Positions 25,719-35,268 of a DNA stretch of 64,000 bases are shown one piece after another. The stretch's first letter is position 1. Each line of letters starts with the position of its first letter. The notes beneath the pieces were generated by a model. It worked only from the letters and a program-made list of their open reading frames with translations, made no database searches and was not told the origin of the DNA. Source of the DNA: Enterocloster alcoholdehydrogenati (lineage in GTDB: Bacteria > Bacillota > Clostridia > Lachnospirales > Lachnospiraceae); NCBI RefSeq assembly GCF_013282095.1, contig NZ_BLTJ01000013.1, positions 1-64,000 of the forward strand, in the 5' to 3' direction. Made by a program: the position numbers and the translations under genes.

Positions 25719-26127
25719 ATTTTTGTATTTCCTTTCCGGTTTCTTCGCAGACCTGTTTGATGTATTCACTGAGGCTGTGATCGCCGCAGCCTGCGATAAA
25801 GTGATTGCAGCGGTTGACGGGAATCAGTATTTTGTAAGCAGCGCTTTGGCCAATGGCCGCTGCCATGGCGGGTGTAATTTCTCCCATAAGAGCATCTGCG
25901 ATCACGATGCCAATGGGACCAATGATAATGTCTGCGGTTCTTGCTCCTACGATTACGGGATTTTCGCCGGTGGCGCCGTAGTCGGCTCCGGCTTTCAGCA
26001 TGGCAGATGTGGCAATACTGTTGGTGCCGATGGCGTATATCTCAAGTTCGGGAAATGTCTTTTTTAACTGCTCAATGACGGATCGTCCCATTCTTCCGCC
26101 CTGGCCGTCTATGATAACCAGTTTCAT
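25705..26127 (-). CDS. DUF3842 family protein
   Basis: The 140-residue protein starts MKLVIIDGQGGRMGRSVIEQ, a nucleotide-binding-like Gly-rich loop, and continues AIGTNSIATSAMLKAGADYG and GPIGIVIADALMGEITPAMA. This matches DUF3842, a small Clostridia family of unknown function. The ATG at 26,127 is preferred over an upstream start because the conserved domain begins there. Confidence 0.8.
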   Translation of the reverse strand: MKLVIIDGQGGRMGRSVIEQLKKTFPELEIYAIGTNSIATSAMLKAGADYGATGENPVIVGARTADIIIGPIGIVIADALMGEITPAMAAAIGQSAAYKILIPVNRCNHFIAGCGDHSLSEYIKQVCEETGKEIQKYENR

Positions 26128-26265
26128 TTGTGAAAATACCTTCTTTCTGATAGGGGTCAAATAGTGTCATAACAGACGATGGATATGGCTGTTGTTACCA
26201 TACGATCTTATCAGAGATTGGAAGGAAAGTAAACGGGGATAGTGAAATGGAAATAAATGCAGGTC

Positions 26266-26293
26266 TTGACAAATAGCCTTTAGATGCTATAAT
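26266..26293 (+). promoter_or_regulatory. thrS promoter
   Basis: TTGACA (26,266-26,271) and TATAAT (26,288-26,293), 16 bases apart, are both consensus. Confidence 0.9.
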
Positions 26294-26299
26294 CAGAAT

Positions 26300-26572
26300 T
26301 AAGCAGAAATGCAAGATGCTTTGAAGGAACCAGTAATCTGCAGGAAACAGACAGAGAGCAGCCGGGCGGTGGAAAGGCTGTGTGGAGATTGCAGATGAAT
26401 ACCAGTCCTGAGCTGTGTCAGGGATACCGTTTTTATGGCCGCACATTTGGAACGGCAGAAAGATGGGAGAAATGGCGCCGTACCCCGCGTTAAGGGATCA
26501 ATGAGTGAAAATCAAGGTGGAATCGTGTATATGCACCCTTGGACATGGAAATGTGTCCAGGGGTCTTTTTAT
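26300..26572 (+). promoter_or_regulatory. T-box riboswitch, threonine type
   Basis: The leader has a long stem I region whose specifier loop reads GAATACCAG, giving the Thr codon ACC at 26,401-26,403. The T-box AAGGTGGAATCG lies at 26,514-26,525, with TGGAA pairing the tRNA acceptor end. A terminator CCCTTGGACA/TGTCCAGGGG plus T-run lies at 26,536-26,570. Uncharged tRNA-Thr should switch it to the antiterminator and turn on thrS. Confidence 0.93.
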
Positions 26573-26721
26573 TTGCGGTAAGCGGCAGGGCAGGCCCGTG
26601 CCTGTATGCAAATCTGACAGACTGCCGTAATAACGGGAAAAGCCTTGGAGATGCACATTTTCTAAAAAATCAATTGCGCCCTTTATAAGTAGGGGATTAC
26701 CAGTCAGAAAGGAGTTTTACC

Positions 26722-28476
26722 ATGAAAATCATTTTACCAGACGGAAATGTACAGGAGGCAGAGGACGAGTTAAGAGCCATCCGCCATACTGCTTCCCATG
26801 TACTGGCTCAGGCTGTAAAGAGACTGTATCCGGAGGCAAAGTTAGCCATCGGACCGGCTATTGATGACGGCTTTTACTATGACTTTGACAGAGAGGGCGG
26901 ATTTACGCCGGAGGATCTGGAGAAGTTAGAGGCTGAGATGAAGAAGATCATCAAAGAGAATATTCCCTTAAAGCCATTTACTCTTCCGAGAGACGAGGCT
27001 ATTAAGCTTATGCAGGAAAAGGGTGAGCCTTATAAGGTAGAGCTGATTGAGGATCTGCCGGAGGGAGAGGTGATCAGTTTCTATCAGCAGGGAGAGTTTA
27101 CAGACCTGTGTGCAGGCCCTCATATCATGTATACAAAGGGCGTAAAGGCATTTAAGCTGACGAGTATCGCAGGCGCTTATTGGAGAGGCAGCGAGAAGAA
27201 CAAGATGCTGACCAGAATCTACGGAACTGCATTTGCAAACAAGGAGGATCTGGAAAGTTACCTGACCATGCTGGAAGAGGCAAAGAAGCGTGACCACAGA
27301 AAGCTGGGCAAGGAACTGGGCCTGTTTATGTTTACAGAGGAAGGTCCAGGTTTCCCATTTTTCCTTCCAAAGGGAATGACGTTAAAGAATACCCTGATCG
27401 ATTACTGGAGGCAGATCCATTTAAGAGAGAATTATCAGGAGGTTTCTACTCCTGTGATCTTAAGCCGCAGGCTGTGGGAGACTTCCGGTCACTGGGATCA
27501 TTATAAGGATAATATGTATACTACTGTGATCGATGAGGAAGATTACGCCATTAAGCCAATGAACTGTCCAGGCGGTATGCTTGTATATAAGTCTCAGCCC
27601 CGTTCCTACCGGGATCTTCCTTTAAGAGTGGGAGAACTGGGGCTGGTTCACCGTCATGAGAAGAGCGGACAGCTTCACGGCCTGATGCGTGTACGCTGCT
27701 TTACTCAGGATGATGCTCATATCTTTATGACTCAGGAGCAGATCACTGAAGAGATCAAGAATGTTACAAGGCTGATTAACGAGGTTTATACCCTATTTGG
27801 TTTTGAGTATTTCGTAGAGCTGTCTACAAGACCGGAGGATTCCATGGGATCTGACGAGGATTGGGAGCTGGCTACCAACGGCCTTAGAAATGCTCTGGAG
27901 GAAATGGGCTTAAACTACATTGTAAATGAGGGTGACGGCGCATTCTACGGTCCCAAGATCGACTTCCATCTGAGAGATTCCATCGGCCGTACATGGCAGT
28001 GCGGAACCATCCAGCTGGATTTCCAGCTGCCGCAGCGTTTTGAGGCTGAGTATGTGGCAGAGGACGGCACAAAGAAACGCCCGATCATGATTCATCGTGT
28101 ATGCTTCGGTTCCATCGAGCGTTTCATCGGTATCCTGATCGAGCATTTCGCAGGCAAGTTCCCTGTATGGCTGGCTCCTGTTCAGGTAAAGGTAATCCCT
28201 GTATCTGAGAAGTCCATGGAATATGCATCTGGTGTATATGAGAAGTTAAGAGCTGCTGGTATCCGCACCGAGCTGGATCACAAGGATGAAAAGGTAGGAT
28301 ATAAGATCCGTCAGGCACAGCTTGAAAAGGTACCGTTTATGCTGGTACTGGGCGAGAAGGAGGCTGCTGAGGGCGCAATTACGGTAAGAAGCCGCGATAA
28401 GGGCGATCTGGGAAGCGCACAGCTGGATGAATTTATCGCAAATGTGAAGAAGATGGTGGAGAGCAGGGAGAGATAA
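26722..28476 (+). CDS. thrS: threonyl-tRNA synthetase
   Basis: The 584-residue protein has the SAD editing domain (RHTASHVLAQAVKRLYPEAK, CAGPH), the class II core (motif 1 region, KPMNCPGGML, RVRCFTQDDAHIFM, FGSIERFIG) and the anticodon-binding domain (APVQVKVIPVSEK, HKDEKVGYKI). Zn-binding Cys and His residues of the core are present. Compared with the roughly 640-residue form, the N-terminal TGS domain is reduced to about ten residues, as in many Lachnospiraceae. It is controlled by the T-box upstream. Confidence 0.97.
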   Translation: MKIILPDGNVQEAEDELRAIRHTASHVLAQAVKRLYPEAKLAIGPAIDDGFYYDFDREGGFTPEDLEKLEAEMKKIIKENIPLKPFTLPRDEAIKLMQEKGEPYKVELIEDLPEGEVISFYQQGEFTDLCAGPHIMYTKGVKAFKLTSIAGAYWRGSEKNKMLTRIYGTAFANKEDLESYLTMLEEAKKRDHRKLGKELGLFMFTEEGPGFPFFLPKGMTLKNTLIDYWRQIHLRENYQEVSTPVILSRRLWETSGHWDHYKDNMYTTVIDEEDYAIKPMNCPGGMLVYKSQPRSYRDLPLRVGELGLVHRHEKSGQLHGLMRVRCFTQDDAHIFMTQEQITEEIKNVTRLINEVYTLFGFEYFVELSTRPEDSMGSDEDWELATNGLRNALEEMGLNYIVNEGDGAFYGPKIDFHLRDSIGRTWQCGTIQLDFQLPQRFEAEYVAEDGTKKRPIMIHRVCFGSIERFIGILIEHFAGKFPVWLAPVQVKVIPVSEKSMEYASGVYEKLRAAGIRTELDHKDEKVGYKIRQAQLEKVPFMLVLGEKEAAEGAITVRSRDKGDLGSAQLDEFIANVKKMVESRER

Positions 28477-28580
28477 AACTGTCTTTGGTCTGGGGGAAAA
28501 ACCACTGATGTGAGAGCGGGCAGAAAGTCTATGGCCGGTACTCCGGTTTTTCCACTAAAAAGAAAATAAATGCTGTATAA

Positions 28581-28626
28581 AAAATACCCTGAGCGGTGAA
28601 AGGAAACTGCTTGGGGTATTTTTAAA
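28581..28626 (+). terminator. terminator after thrS
   Basis: AAAATACCCTGAGC pairs with GCTTGGGGTATTTT around a 14-base loop. Confidence 0.85.
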
Positions 28627-28700
28627 TTTCACAAGACAAACCCCCCAATATGGAGTATTATAATACCATAGAATAAACAAGCAGAAAGCAGGTGGAAATT

Positions 28701-29264
28701 GTGAAAATCGCGGTAATCGGATACAGCGGTGCGGGGAAATCGACGCTGGCGAAGAAACTGGGAAAGTTGTTTCGGTGTCCGGTGCTGCACCTGGATCGGA
28801 TTCAGTTTGAACCGGGCTGGAAGGAGCGGGACCGTGGGGAAGCCAAAAGGATGGCAGAGGAGTTTCTGGATGAGAATGAGAAACGCGGCTGGATCATTGA
28901 TGGAAATTATACCGGTTTCAGTCAGGAACGCCGGTTAAAAGAGGCGGATCTGATTGTTTTTATGAATTATCCCAGGTGGATCTGCCTGTGGCAGGCGCTG
29001 ATGCGTTCCCATATTTATAGAGGAAGAACAAGAGAGGATATGGGAGATGGCTGTATTGAAAAAATGGATTGGGAATTTGCCTGGTGGATTCTCCACAAGG
29101 GGAGAAACAGGAGAAAACGGCGTCAGTACCGAGAGATTATAGAGCGTTATCAGGAGAAGGCGCTGGTGGTGAGAAACCGGCGTCAGCTGCGCAGGGTCAT
29201 GATACAGATGGTGGAGCGGCGAAAGGACAGGCTGAGCGCAGGCGGGGGAGGAAGAAACGCATGA
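28701..29264 (+). CDS. P-loop ATPase, FlaR/topology-modulation-like
   Basis: The 187-residue protein begins KIAVIGYSGAGKSTLAKKLG, a Walker A motif. It contains LHLDRIQFEPGW, IIDGNYTG and DLIVFMNYPRWICLWQAL, as in adenylate-kinase-like proteins annotated as DNA topology modulation protein (FlaR). The substrate is not established. The GTG at 28,701 follows AGCAGGTGG; an earlier GTG at 28,692 is possible. The stop overlaps the next ATG. Confidence 0.75.
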   Translation: MKIAVIGYSGAGKSTLAKKLGKLFRCPVLHLDRIQFEPGWKERDRGEAKRMAEEFLDENEKRGWIIDGNYTGFSQERRLKEADLIVFMNYPRWICLWQALMRSHIYRGRTREDMGDGCIEKMDWEFAWWILHKGRNRRKRRQYREIIERYQEKALVVRNRRQLRRVMIQMVERRKDRLSAGGGGRNA

Positions 29265-30823
29265 GGGAAGAGGAACTTCTCATTCATCGTCTGAAAAGGT
29301 ATGAAAGGTCAGATATGTACCCGTTTCATATGCCGGGGCATAAGCGGCTGAAAGGGGGAGCTGAATATGAAACGTGGTTTCAGAATGGAATGGCATTCCC
29401 AAATCCCTTTGAGGTGGATATTACGGAAATAGACGGTTTTGACAATCTGCATCATGCCGAAGGCATTTTAAAAAAATCAATGGAGTGGGCGGCCGGGCTA
29501 TATGGGGCAGACCGGACCTGGTATCTGATAAATGGAAGTACGGCGGGACTTTTATCTGCAGTCTGCGGCTGCGTACCTCCAGGCGGGCGGATCCTTATGG
29601 GGCGCAACTGTCACAAGGCGGCGTATCATGGAGTCTATCTTCATCAGCTTCAGACCTCCTATGTTTATCCACAATCTACGGGAGAATGGGGGATTCAGGG
29701 CGGAATTTTGCCGGAGGATGTGGAAAAGTCCCTGAAGGAACAGCCGGATATCCGGGCAGTGCTCATCGTATCGCCTACCTATGACGGGATTGTGTCGGAT
29801 GTGAAGGAAATTGCCAGGGTGGTTCACCAGGCGGGGCTGCCGCTGATTGTAGATGAGGCCCATGGGGCCCATTTTCGGTATAGTGAGGTATTTCCGCAGT
29901 CTGCCCTGGAACTGGGGGCGGATGTGGTAATTCAAAGCGTCCACAAGACTCTGCCCAGTCTGACACAGACGGCGGTGCTCCATATGAAATGCAATCGTTC
30001 TGATAAGGGATTCTATATGGACATGGAGGCAGTGGAGCGGTATCTGCAGATCTTTCAGAGCAGCAGTCCTTCCTATGTTCTGATGGCATCCATTGAAAAC
30101 AGTATATTCCAAATGGAGAGGCTGAGGGTAAGCGGCGGCCTGAATTATTTTACAGAGGCTCTTTTACAGGTGCGGGAGCGTCTGGCAGCTATGAAATGGC
30201 TGCGTCTGGCGGGAGATGAACTGAAAGGGAGCTGCGGTATTTTCGACGTGGATCTGTCAAAGATTGTGGTATCCACAGGATATGCGCCCTTTGATGGAGA
30301 GCATTTGTCAGAGATTCTCAGGAAACAGTACCATCTGGAAATGGAAATGTGCGGGGCGGATTATGTGACGGCCATCACAGCGGCAGGTGACAGTAAAATG
30401 GGGCTGGAGCGACTGGAAGCTGCGCTGCTTGCCATTGATCAGGAAATAGAAAAGAGCAGTTTTGGCGTATGTGAAAAAACCAAAATGCTTGAATCGGAGC
30501 AGAAAAAGAAACATTCGGTATCTGGAATGGATGAAACAAAGGAAACAGGACCCATGGGTGTATATACAATACCGGCTCGAACGGTATGCACGGTGCGGGA
30601 GGCTCTGGACGCAAATAAGGGGAGAATCCCCCTTGAAGAAAGCGCCGGGCGGACGGCTGGGGAATTTGTATATATTTATCCGCCGGGAATCCCTCTGATT
30701 GCTCCGGGGGAGTGTATAACGGATCAGGTGCTCACGGTGGTTTTAGATTATATAAAAAAGGGCCTTCCGGTACAGGGACTGTCGGATACGCAGAGGAATA
30801 CTATCTTGTGTGTTGAGCAATAG
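29261..30823 (+). CDS. Orn/Lys/Arg decarboxylase family, PLP enzyme
   Basis: The 520-residue protein has the fold type I core: YPFHMPGHKR at the start, GSTAGLLSAV, DEAHGAHF and the PLP-lysine motif SVHKTLPSLTQ. The C-terminal domain is IPLEESAGRTAGEFVYIYPP. It lacks the wing domain of the large E. coli enzymes, as in the short arginine/lysine decarboxylases of Firmicutes (SpeA/Cad-like). The substrate, arginine or lysine, cannot be read from sequence. The ATG overlaps the previous stop (ATGA) and follows GGGGGAGGA. Confidence 0.88.
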   Translation: MREEELLIHRLKRYERSDMYPFHMPGHKRLKGGAEYETWFQNGMAFPNPFEVDITEIDGFDNLHHAEGILKKSMEWAAGLYGADRTWYLINGSTAGLLSAVCGCVPPGGRILMGRNCHKAAYHGVYLHQLQTSYVYPQSTGEWGIQGGILPEDVEKSLKEQPDIRAVLIVSPTYDGIVSDVKEIARVVHQAGLPLIVDEAHGAHFRYSEVFPQSALELGADVVIQSVHKTLPSLTQTAVLHMKCNRSDKGFYMDMEAVERYLQIFQSSSPSYVLMASIENSIFQMERLRVSGGLNYFTEALLQVRERLAAMKWLRLAGDELKGSCGIFDVDLSKIVVSTGYAPFDGEHLSEILRKQYHLEMEMCGADYVTAITAAGDSKMGLERLEAALLAIDQEIEKSSFGVCEKTKMLESEQKKKHSVSGMDETKETGPMGVYTIPARTVCTVREALDANKGRIPLEESAGRTAGEFVYIYPPGIPLIAPGECITDQVLTVVLDYIKKGLPVQGLSDTQRNTILCVEQ

Positions 30824-30840
30824 GAACAGGAGCGTTAAAA

Positions 30841-31437
30841 ATGGGATATATATTTTACGTTATGGGCAAAAGTGCCTCTGGCAAGGATACAATTTATAAG
30901 GAGCTGGTGCGCCGGCTGCCGGAATACGGCACGGTGCGGATGTATACCACCCGGCCGATCCGGGACGGGGAACAGGATGGCGTGGAGTATTATTTTACAG
31001 ATCAGGCGCATCTGGATCGGCTGGAAGGCCAGGGAAAGGTGATTGAGTGCCGGACGTATGATACGGTGTTCGGGCCATGGAGTTATTTTACGGCCGATGA
31101 CGGTCAGATCGATCTTGACCATGGGAATTACCTGATGATCGGAACGCTGGATTCCTATGAAAAAATGGTAAAATATTATGGAAAAGAAATACTTGTCCCC
31201 ATATATATCTATGTGGATGATGGAGTCCGGCTGCAGCGGGCCCTTGACCGGGAAAAATCACAGAAGTCGCCGAAATACACGGAAATGTGCAGGCGGTATC
31301 TTGCAGATGAGAATGATTTTTCCCCGGAACGGCTGACGCAGTGCGGTATCGCAGGAGGATATGAAAATGGGGATCTTAATACTTGTATCTGCTCTGTTTT
31401 AAAGGATATAGAGGACAAAATGAAGCCGAAACTCTAA
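30841..31437 (+). CDS. guanylate-kinase-like protein
   Basis: The 198-residue protein has the P-loop MGKSASGKDTIYKELV and the GMP-binding-like YTTRPIRDGEQDGVEYYF. It diverges from Gmk further on and lies 17 bases behind the decarboxylase, as often seen in Clostridia. It may phosphorylate GMP or a related nucleotide. Confidence 0.8.
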   Translation: MGYIFYVMGKSASGKDTIYKELVRRLPEYGTVRMYTTRPIRDGEQDGVEYYFTDQAHLDRLEGQGKVIECRTYDTVFGPWSYFTADDGQIDLDHGNYLMIGTLDSYEKMVKYYGKEILVPIYIYVDDGVRLQRALDREKSQKSPKYTEMCRRYLADENDFSPERLTQCGIAGGYENGDLNTCICSVLKDIEDKMKPKL

Positions 31438-31511
31438 GGGAGTCAGGGCTCATTTTATAAATATGTGACAGCCATATCAGGCTGCAGGCAAAAGGGAAGG
31501 AGATAAGAAGC

Positions 31512-32375
31512 ATGAAGAAAATTGGTTTTATCGGCGTTGGCATTATGGGAAAATCCATGGTGCGGAATTTGAGAAAAGCTGGATACGAGGTGGCGATTTA
31601 CACCCGTACGAAGTCGAAGGCAGAGGATGTGATCGCAGAGGGAGCCGTGTGGTGTGATACCGCAGCAGAGTGTGCAAGAGGCCGTGACGCGGTAATCACC
31701 ATTGTGGGATACCCAAAGGATGTGGAAGAGGTTTATTTTGGAGAAAACGGCATCCTTGCAAATGCAGAACCGGGAACTTATGTAATTGATATGACCACCA
31801 CCAGTCCCAAGCTGGCTGTGCGGATCTGGGAAGCGGCAGAGAAGGCCGGACTTCATGCGATCGATGCTCCCGTTACCGGAGGCGACACGGGCGCAAAGGC
31901 AGGTACGCTGACCATTCTGGCAGGAGGAAAAGAAGAGGACTTTAATGCCTGTGTGCCTGTATTTGAGGCGATGGGAAAGAATATTAACTATGAAGGCAAG
32001 GCGGGAAACGGACAGCATACGAAGATGTGCAACCAGATTGCCATTGCCGGAGCGCTGGCGGGCGCCTGCGAGGCCATGGTTTACGCAAAGAATGTGGGTC
32101 TGGATGTGGATACCATGCTGAAGTCCATTTCCACCGGGGCAGCGGGAAGCGCCCAGATGAATAATGTTGCATCCAAGGCGGCAAAGGACGATTATGCTCC
32201 CGGTTTTTTCCTGAAACATTTCATTAAGGATATGGGAATTGCCGACGAGGAGGCCCTGGCAGCAGATACGAAGTTAGGCGTGCTGGAGGACGTGCTGGCA
32301 ATGTCAAGACAGCTGGAGGCAGAAGGGATGGGAGACCTGGGAACGCAGGCGCTGATTAAGTATTACAGGTGGTAG
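31512..32375 (+). CDS. NAD(P)-dependent beta-hydroxyacid dehydrogenase (GarR/HIBADH family)
   Basis: The 287-residue protein has the Rossmann motif GFIGVGIMGKSMVRNL, the substrate-binding signature DAPVTGGDTGAKAGTLTILA and the catalytic Lys in GNGQHTKMCNQI. This family includes tartronate semialdehyde reductase and 3-hydroxyisobutyrate dehydrogenase. Its exact substrate is open. It stands alone with its own GGAAGGAG site and terminator, just before the catabolic locus. Confidence 0.9.
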   Translation: MKKIGFIGVGIMGKSMVRNLRKAGYEVAIYTRTKSKAEDVIAEGAVWCDTAAECARGRDAVITIVGYPKDVEEVYFGENGILANAEPGTYVIDMTTTSPKLAVRIWEAAEKAGLHAIDAPVTGGDTGAKAGTLTILAGGKEEDFNACVPVFEAMGKNINYEGKAGNGQHTKMCNQIAIAGALAGACEAMVYAKNVGLDVDTMLKSISTGAAGSAQMNNVASKAAKDDYAPGFFLKHFIKDMGIADEEALAADTKLGVLEDVLAMSRQLEAEGMGDLGTQALIKYYRW

Positions 32376-32397
32376 AAAATCCTATAAAGGATCAAAT

Positions 32398-32431
32398 AAA
32401 AAGCCCGGAGAAGAAGCTCTGGGCTTTTTCA
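32398..32431 (+). terminator. terminator
   Basis: AAAAAGCCCGGAG and CTCTGGGCTTTTT form a strong stem with a short loop. It may also serve the minus-strand GntR gene. Confidence 0.88.
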
Positions 32432-32495
32432 ATCATCTGGCAGACGTTTTAAAGTCTGCATAAAAGAGCGTGTACCGCTGCAGGCGGCAGCCCTC

Positions 32496-33173
32496 TCATA
32501 TTCTTACATCCTCAGCGCTGTGGGTTTCTTTTTCATGTATCTTAAGGGGCATCATCAGATGGTGTATCATGATCTGATATGCTTTGGGGCCATCGCCTGC
32601 TTTCAGTGCGTCCAGATATTGTCTGTGTTCATCCACAGTACCCTGGATACGGCCTTTCACGGCCAGGGCGTCCTGGGAGGTCAGGCGGATCAGGTAGAGA
32701 AGGCGCTGGAAGATCTGGTTAAACTCATCATTTTCCATATAATTAACCAGCAGGAGATGAAACTGGTGGTCATAGTGGATAAAGCTTTCTAATTTATCCT
32801 CTTTATTCAGGGAGGATTCCATGGACAGAAGGGACTGTTCCAGGCTGTGATACAGCTGCTGCTTTTTTTTTGTATGTGCCTGAGAAGCGATCTGGTTGGT
32901 GCAGAAGCCTTCGATGGCACACCGGATCTCAATGCTGTCTTTCATGTCCTTTTCGTTTAACTGCCGGATCATAAAGCCTTTGCTGGGAATGATCGTAATA
33001 TATCCATCCTGGCTTAAGCACTGCAGCGCCTCTCTCATAGGCGTACGGGAAATGCCGATCTGGGCCGACAGCTTTGTTTCCGAATAGAGTCGGCCCGGCT
33101 CCAGTCCGCCGGATAGAATACTGTTTTTAATGGAATCATATGCCTGCGTCTGCAGGAAACTTTTCTCTTTCAT
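32496..33173 (-). CDS. GntR-family regulator, FCD type (1)
   Basis: The 225-residue protein has an N-terminal winged helix (AYDSIKNSILSGGLEPGRLY, KLSAQIGISRTPMREALQCL) and a helical FCD ligand domain with His residues (IHYDHQFHLLLV). The start at 33,173 matches the family pattern; an ATG at 33,254 is closer to the promoter. It is divergent from the operon at 33,573 and is its likely regulator, with an operator at 33,452-33,475. Confidence 0.88.
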   Translation of the reverse strand: MKEKSFLQTQAYDSIKNSILSGGLEPGRLYSETKLSAQIGISRTPMREALQCLSQDGYITIIPSKGFMIRQLNEKDMKDSIEIRCAIEGFCTNQIASQAHTKKKQQLYHSLEQSLLSMESSLNKEDKLESFIHYDHQFHLLLVNYMENDEFNQIFQRLLYLIRLTSQDALAVKGRIQGTVDEHRQYLDALKAGDGPKAYQIMIHHLMMPLKIHEKETHSAEDVRI

Positions 33174-33295
33174 AAAATACCTGTACCTTGTCTGAAGTTC
33201 TGGATTATTTCTGAGTAACGGTTCAGGAAGATGCCCCATCCTGAATCGTTGCATTTCTGAAAATATTTCAGCCGAACCATCATTTTTATAGTTTC

Positions 33296-33324
33296 ATCTT
33301 AAGTCAAAGCTGTTTGTCTGTCAA
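33296..33324 (-). promoter_or_regulatory. promoter of GntR gene 1
   Basis: On the minus strand TTGACA and TAAGAT are 17 bases apart. Confidence 0.65.
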
Positions 33325-33446
33325 GAATATCCCCGGATTATGGAAGAAACAGGAGGTCATAGGATGATTTATGAAGAGAAGCGTCGAGTTAAAAATTGCA
33401 CAAAATAATTGTTATAATTTTGTCTATAATGCTGTTTGATCGAATC

Positions 33447-33475
33447 TTGACAGTATACCGATGTGCCGGTATACT
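33447..33475 (+). promoter_or_regulatory. promoter with embedded GntR-like operator
   Basis: TTGACA (33,447-33,452) and TATACT (33,470-33,475) are 17 bases apart. A perfect inverted repeat, AGTATACCG with CGGTATACT and a six-base spacer, fills the region from the end of the -35 through the -10. Binding there would block polymerase. Confidence 0.85.
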
Positions 33476-33572
33476 GGCTTATAGACAGATATATAAAGGG
33501 AAGTAAAAGCCTGCCTGGTATGGGCAGGGAGAGCTTCTCAGAAATTATTACAATTTCAAGGAGGAAAATAAA

Positions 33573-34259
33573 ATGTGTGTTTATGAAATGGGAAATTTAA
33601 GAGTTGTTGATCTTTCTAAGATCCTGGATCCGGCTACAGAGACAAGAAGATGTCATCTGTTCCGTTTCAACACAGGCGGCCCAATCCCGGATTACCATAC
33701 CAATATGGATCTGATGAGCCATCTGGGTACTCACTGCGAGTGTCCTTATCATCATGATGATAACTGGCCGTCTGCAGCAGACCTGCCCTTAACCACCTTC
33801 CTGGGCCGCGCTGTATATGTTGATTTCAAGGAAACGGTTGCAAAGAGAGGACACATTACAGCAGCTGATTTAGACCGTGAGGCCAAGAAGGTTAAGGAAG
33901 GCGATATTGTGATCATCGATTCCTCCTACAAGCTGTATCCATTTACACCGGATACAAATACAGAGAAGGATCAGCGTCTGTTAGTAGGTGCTGAAAGCGC
34001 GCAGTGGTTCAAGGATCACAAGGTAAAGGCAGTGGGATTCGGTGATGGTGTTTCTATTGAAAACTGCAATGAAGATGTGAAGCCGTTCCATGATATCCTG
34101 ATGGCAGAGAACATTGTGTTCCTGGAGGTATTAAGAAATCTTGAGCAGTTAAAGAAGGATGTATTCTTTATGAGCTATTCTCCGCTTCCAATCAAGGGAC
34201 TTGATTCCAGCCCTGTACGTGCATATGCAATCGAGGGCCTGGCTGAGTTTTCTGAATAA
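33573..34259 (+). CDS. cyclase-family hydrolase (kynurenine-formamidase fold)
   Basis: The 228-residue protein has the metal motif in SHLGTHCECPYHHDD, close to HxGTHxDxPxH, plus DLSKILDP at the start and GDIVIIDSS. Family members hydrolyse cyclic or formyl amides, such as kynurenine formamidase and isatin hydrolase. The substrate is unknown. It leads the regulated operon with the PanE-like gene. Confidence 0.85.
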   Translation: MCVYEMGNLRVVDLSKILDPATETRRCHLFRFNTGGPIPDYHTNMDLMSHLGTHCECPYHHDDNWPSAADLPLTTFLGRAVYVDFKETVAKRGHITAADLDREAKKVKEGDIVIIDSSYKLYPFTPDTNTEKDQRLLVGAESAQWFKDHKVKAVGFGDGVSIENCNEDVKPFHDILMAENIVFLEVLRNLEQLKKDVFFMSYSPLPIKGLDSSPVRAYAIEGLAEFSE

Positions 34260-34287
34260 TACAGGAACGTTAGATTAAGGAGAGATT

Positions 34288-35199
34288 ATGAGAATTGCCG
34301 TGATCGGTGCGGGAGCAATGGGGTCTATCTATGGAGGCCGTCTGTCCCAGCACAATGAAGTTATATTAGTAGATACCAATGAAAAGGTGGTAGATCAGAT
34401 CTGTAAGAATGGCCTTAAGATTGATGAAAATGGAACGACCGACTGTTATCATCCTGCGGCGCTCTGCGATACGTCCAATGAGAAGCCGGCAGATCTGGTG
34501 ATCCTCTTTGTTAAGGCATTATTTTCCAGAAGTGCTCTGGAAAATAACCGCTCTCTCATTGGGCCGGATACCCGTCTGATGACACTTCAAAACGGTGCGG
34601 GACACGAAGATCTTTTAAAGGAATTTGTGAATGAGGACCGTGTGATCATTGGAACAACAGAGGATAACGGAGCAGTCCTTGATTTTGGCCATGTAAGAAG
34701 AGGCGGAACCGGCGTTACCAATGTAGGTATGCTGACAGAGGATAAGGACGGATTTTTAGGCCGCCTGAAAGAGACGTTTGACAGCTGCGGCTTTGAGGTG
34801 CGGATACATGAAAATATTCAGTATCTCATCTGGGACAAGCTGTTTACCAATGTATCTCTGAGCGCTCTGACGGGTATTCTGCAGGTAGATATGGGGTATA
34901 TCGCCGCAGACGAATATACCTGGAAGCTGTGCCGTCAGCTGATCCATGAAACGATCCTGACAGCGGCTGCCGCAGGTCTTGAATTTGATGAAGAAGCTGT
35001 AGCCGAAAAGGTGAAAAAGACATCTCTGAACAATCCTTCCGGCTGTACCTCCATCCGGGCGGATCTGAGAGATGGCAGACGTACAGAAGTAGACACGATC
35101 AGCGGCGCGGTAGTGCGCGCTGCAAAGAAATACAATGTAGAAGTGCCGGGGCACGAATTTGTGGTGAATCTGGTACACGCTATGGAGGGAAGAGGATAA
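34288..35199 (+). CDS. ketopantoate-reductase-family dehydrogenase
   Basis: The 303-residue protein has the ApbA/PanE Rossmann start MRIAVIGAGAMGSIYGGRLS, the central TLQNGAGHED and VIIGTTEDNGAV, and the C-terminal WDKLFTNVSLSALTGIL. Biosynthetic panE is normally elsewhere. Here the operon context suggests reduction of a 2-keto intermediate of the catabolic pathway. Confidence 0.85.
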   Translation: MRIAVIGAGAMGSIYGGRLSQHNEVILVDTNEKVVDQICKNGLKIDENGTTDCYHPAALCDTSNEKPADLVILFVKALFSRSALENNRSLIGPDTRLMTLQNGAGHEDLLKEFVNEDRVIIGTTEDNGAVLDFGHVRRGGTGVTNVGMLTEDKDGFLGRLKETFDSCGFEVRIHENIQYLIWDKLFTNVSLSALTGILQVDMGYIAADEYTWKLCRQLIHETILTAAAAGLEFDEEAVAEKVKKTSLNNPSGCTSIRADLRDGRRTEVDTISGAVVRAAKKYNVEVPGHEFVVNLVHAMEGRG

Positions 35200-35220
35200 A
35201 GGAAGTTCTCTGAAATGATA

Positions 35221-35260
35221 AAAAGCAGGCTGCTGCATAAGAACAACGGCCTGCTTTTTT
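35221..35260 (+). terminator. terminator
   Basis: AAAAGCAGGC pairs with GCCTGCTTTTTT. It separates the plus-strand pair from the convergent minus-strand operon. Confidence 0.85.
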
Positions 35261-35268
35261 CATAGGGA

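Noticed and set aside
29069..29260. N-terminal extension of the decarboxylase
   Set aside because: The extension lies in another frame of the upstream ATPase gene. The conserved protein starts at the ATG after GGGGGAGGA at 29,261.
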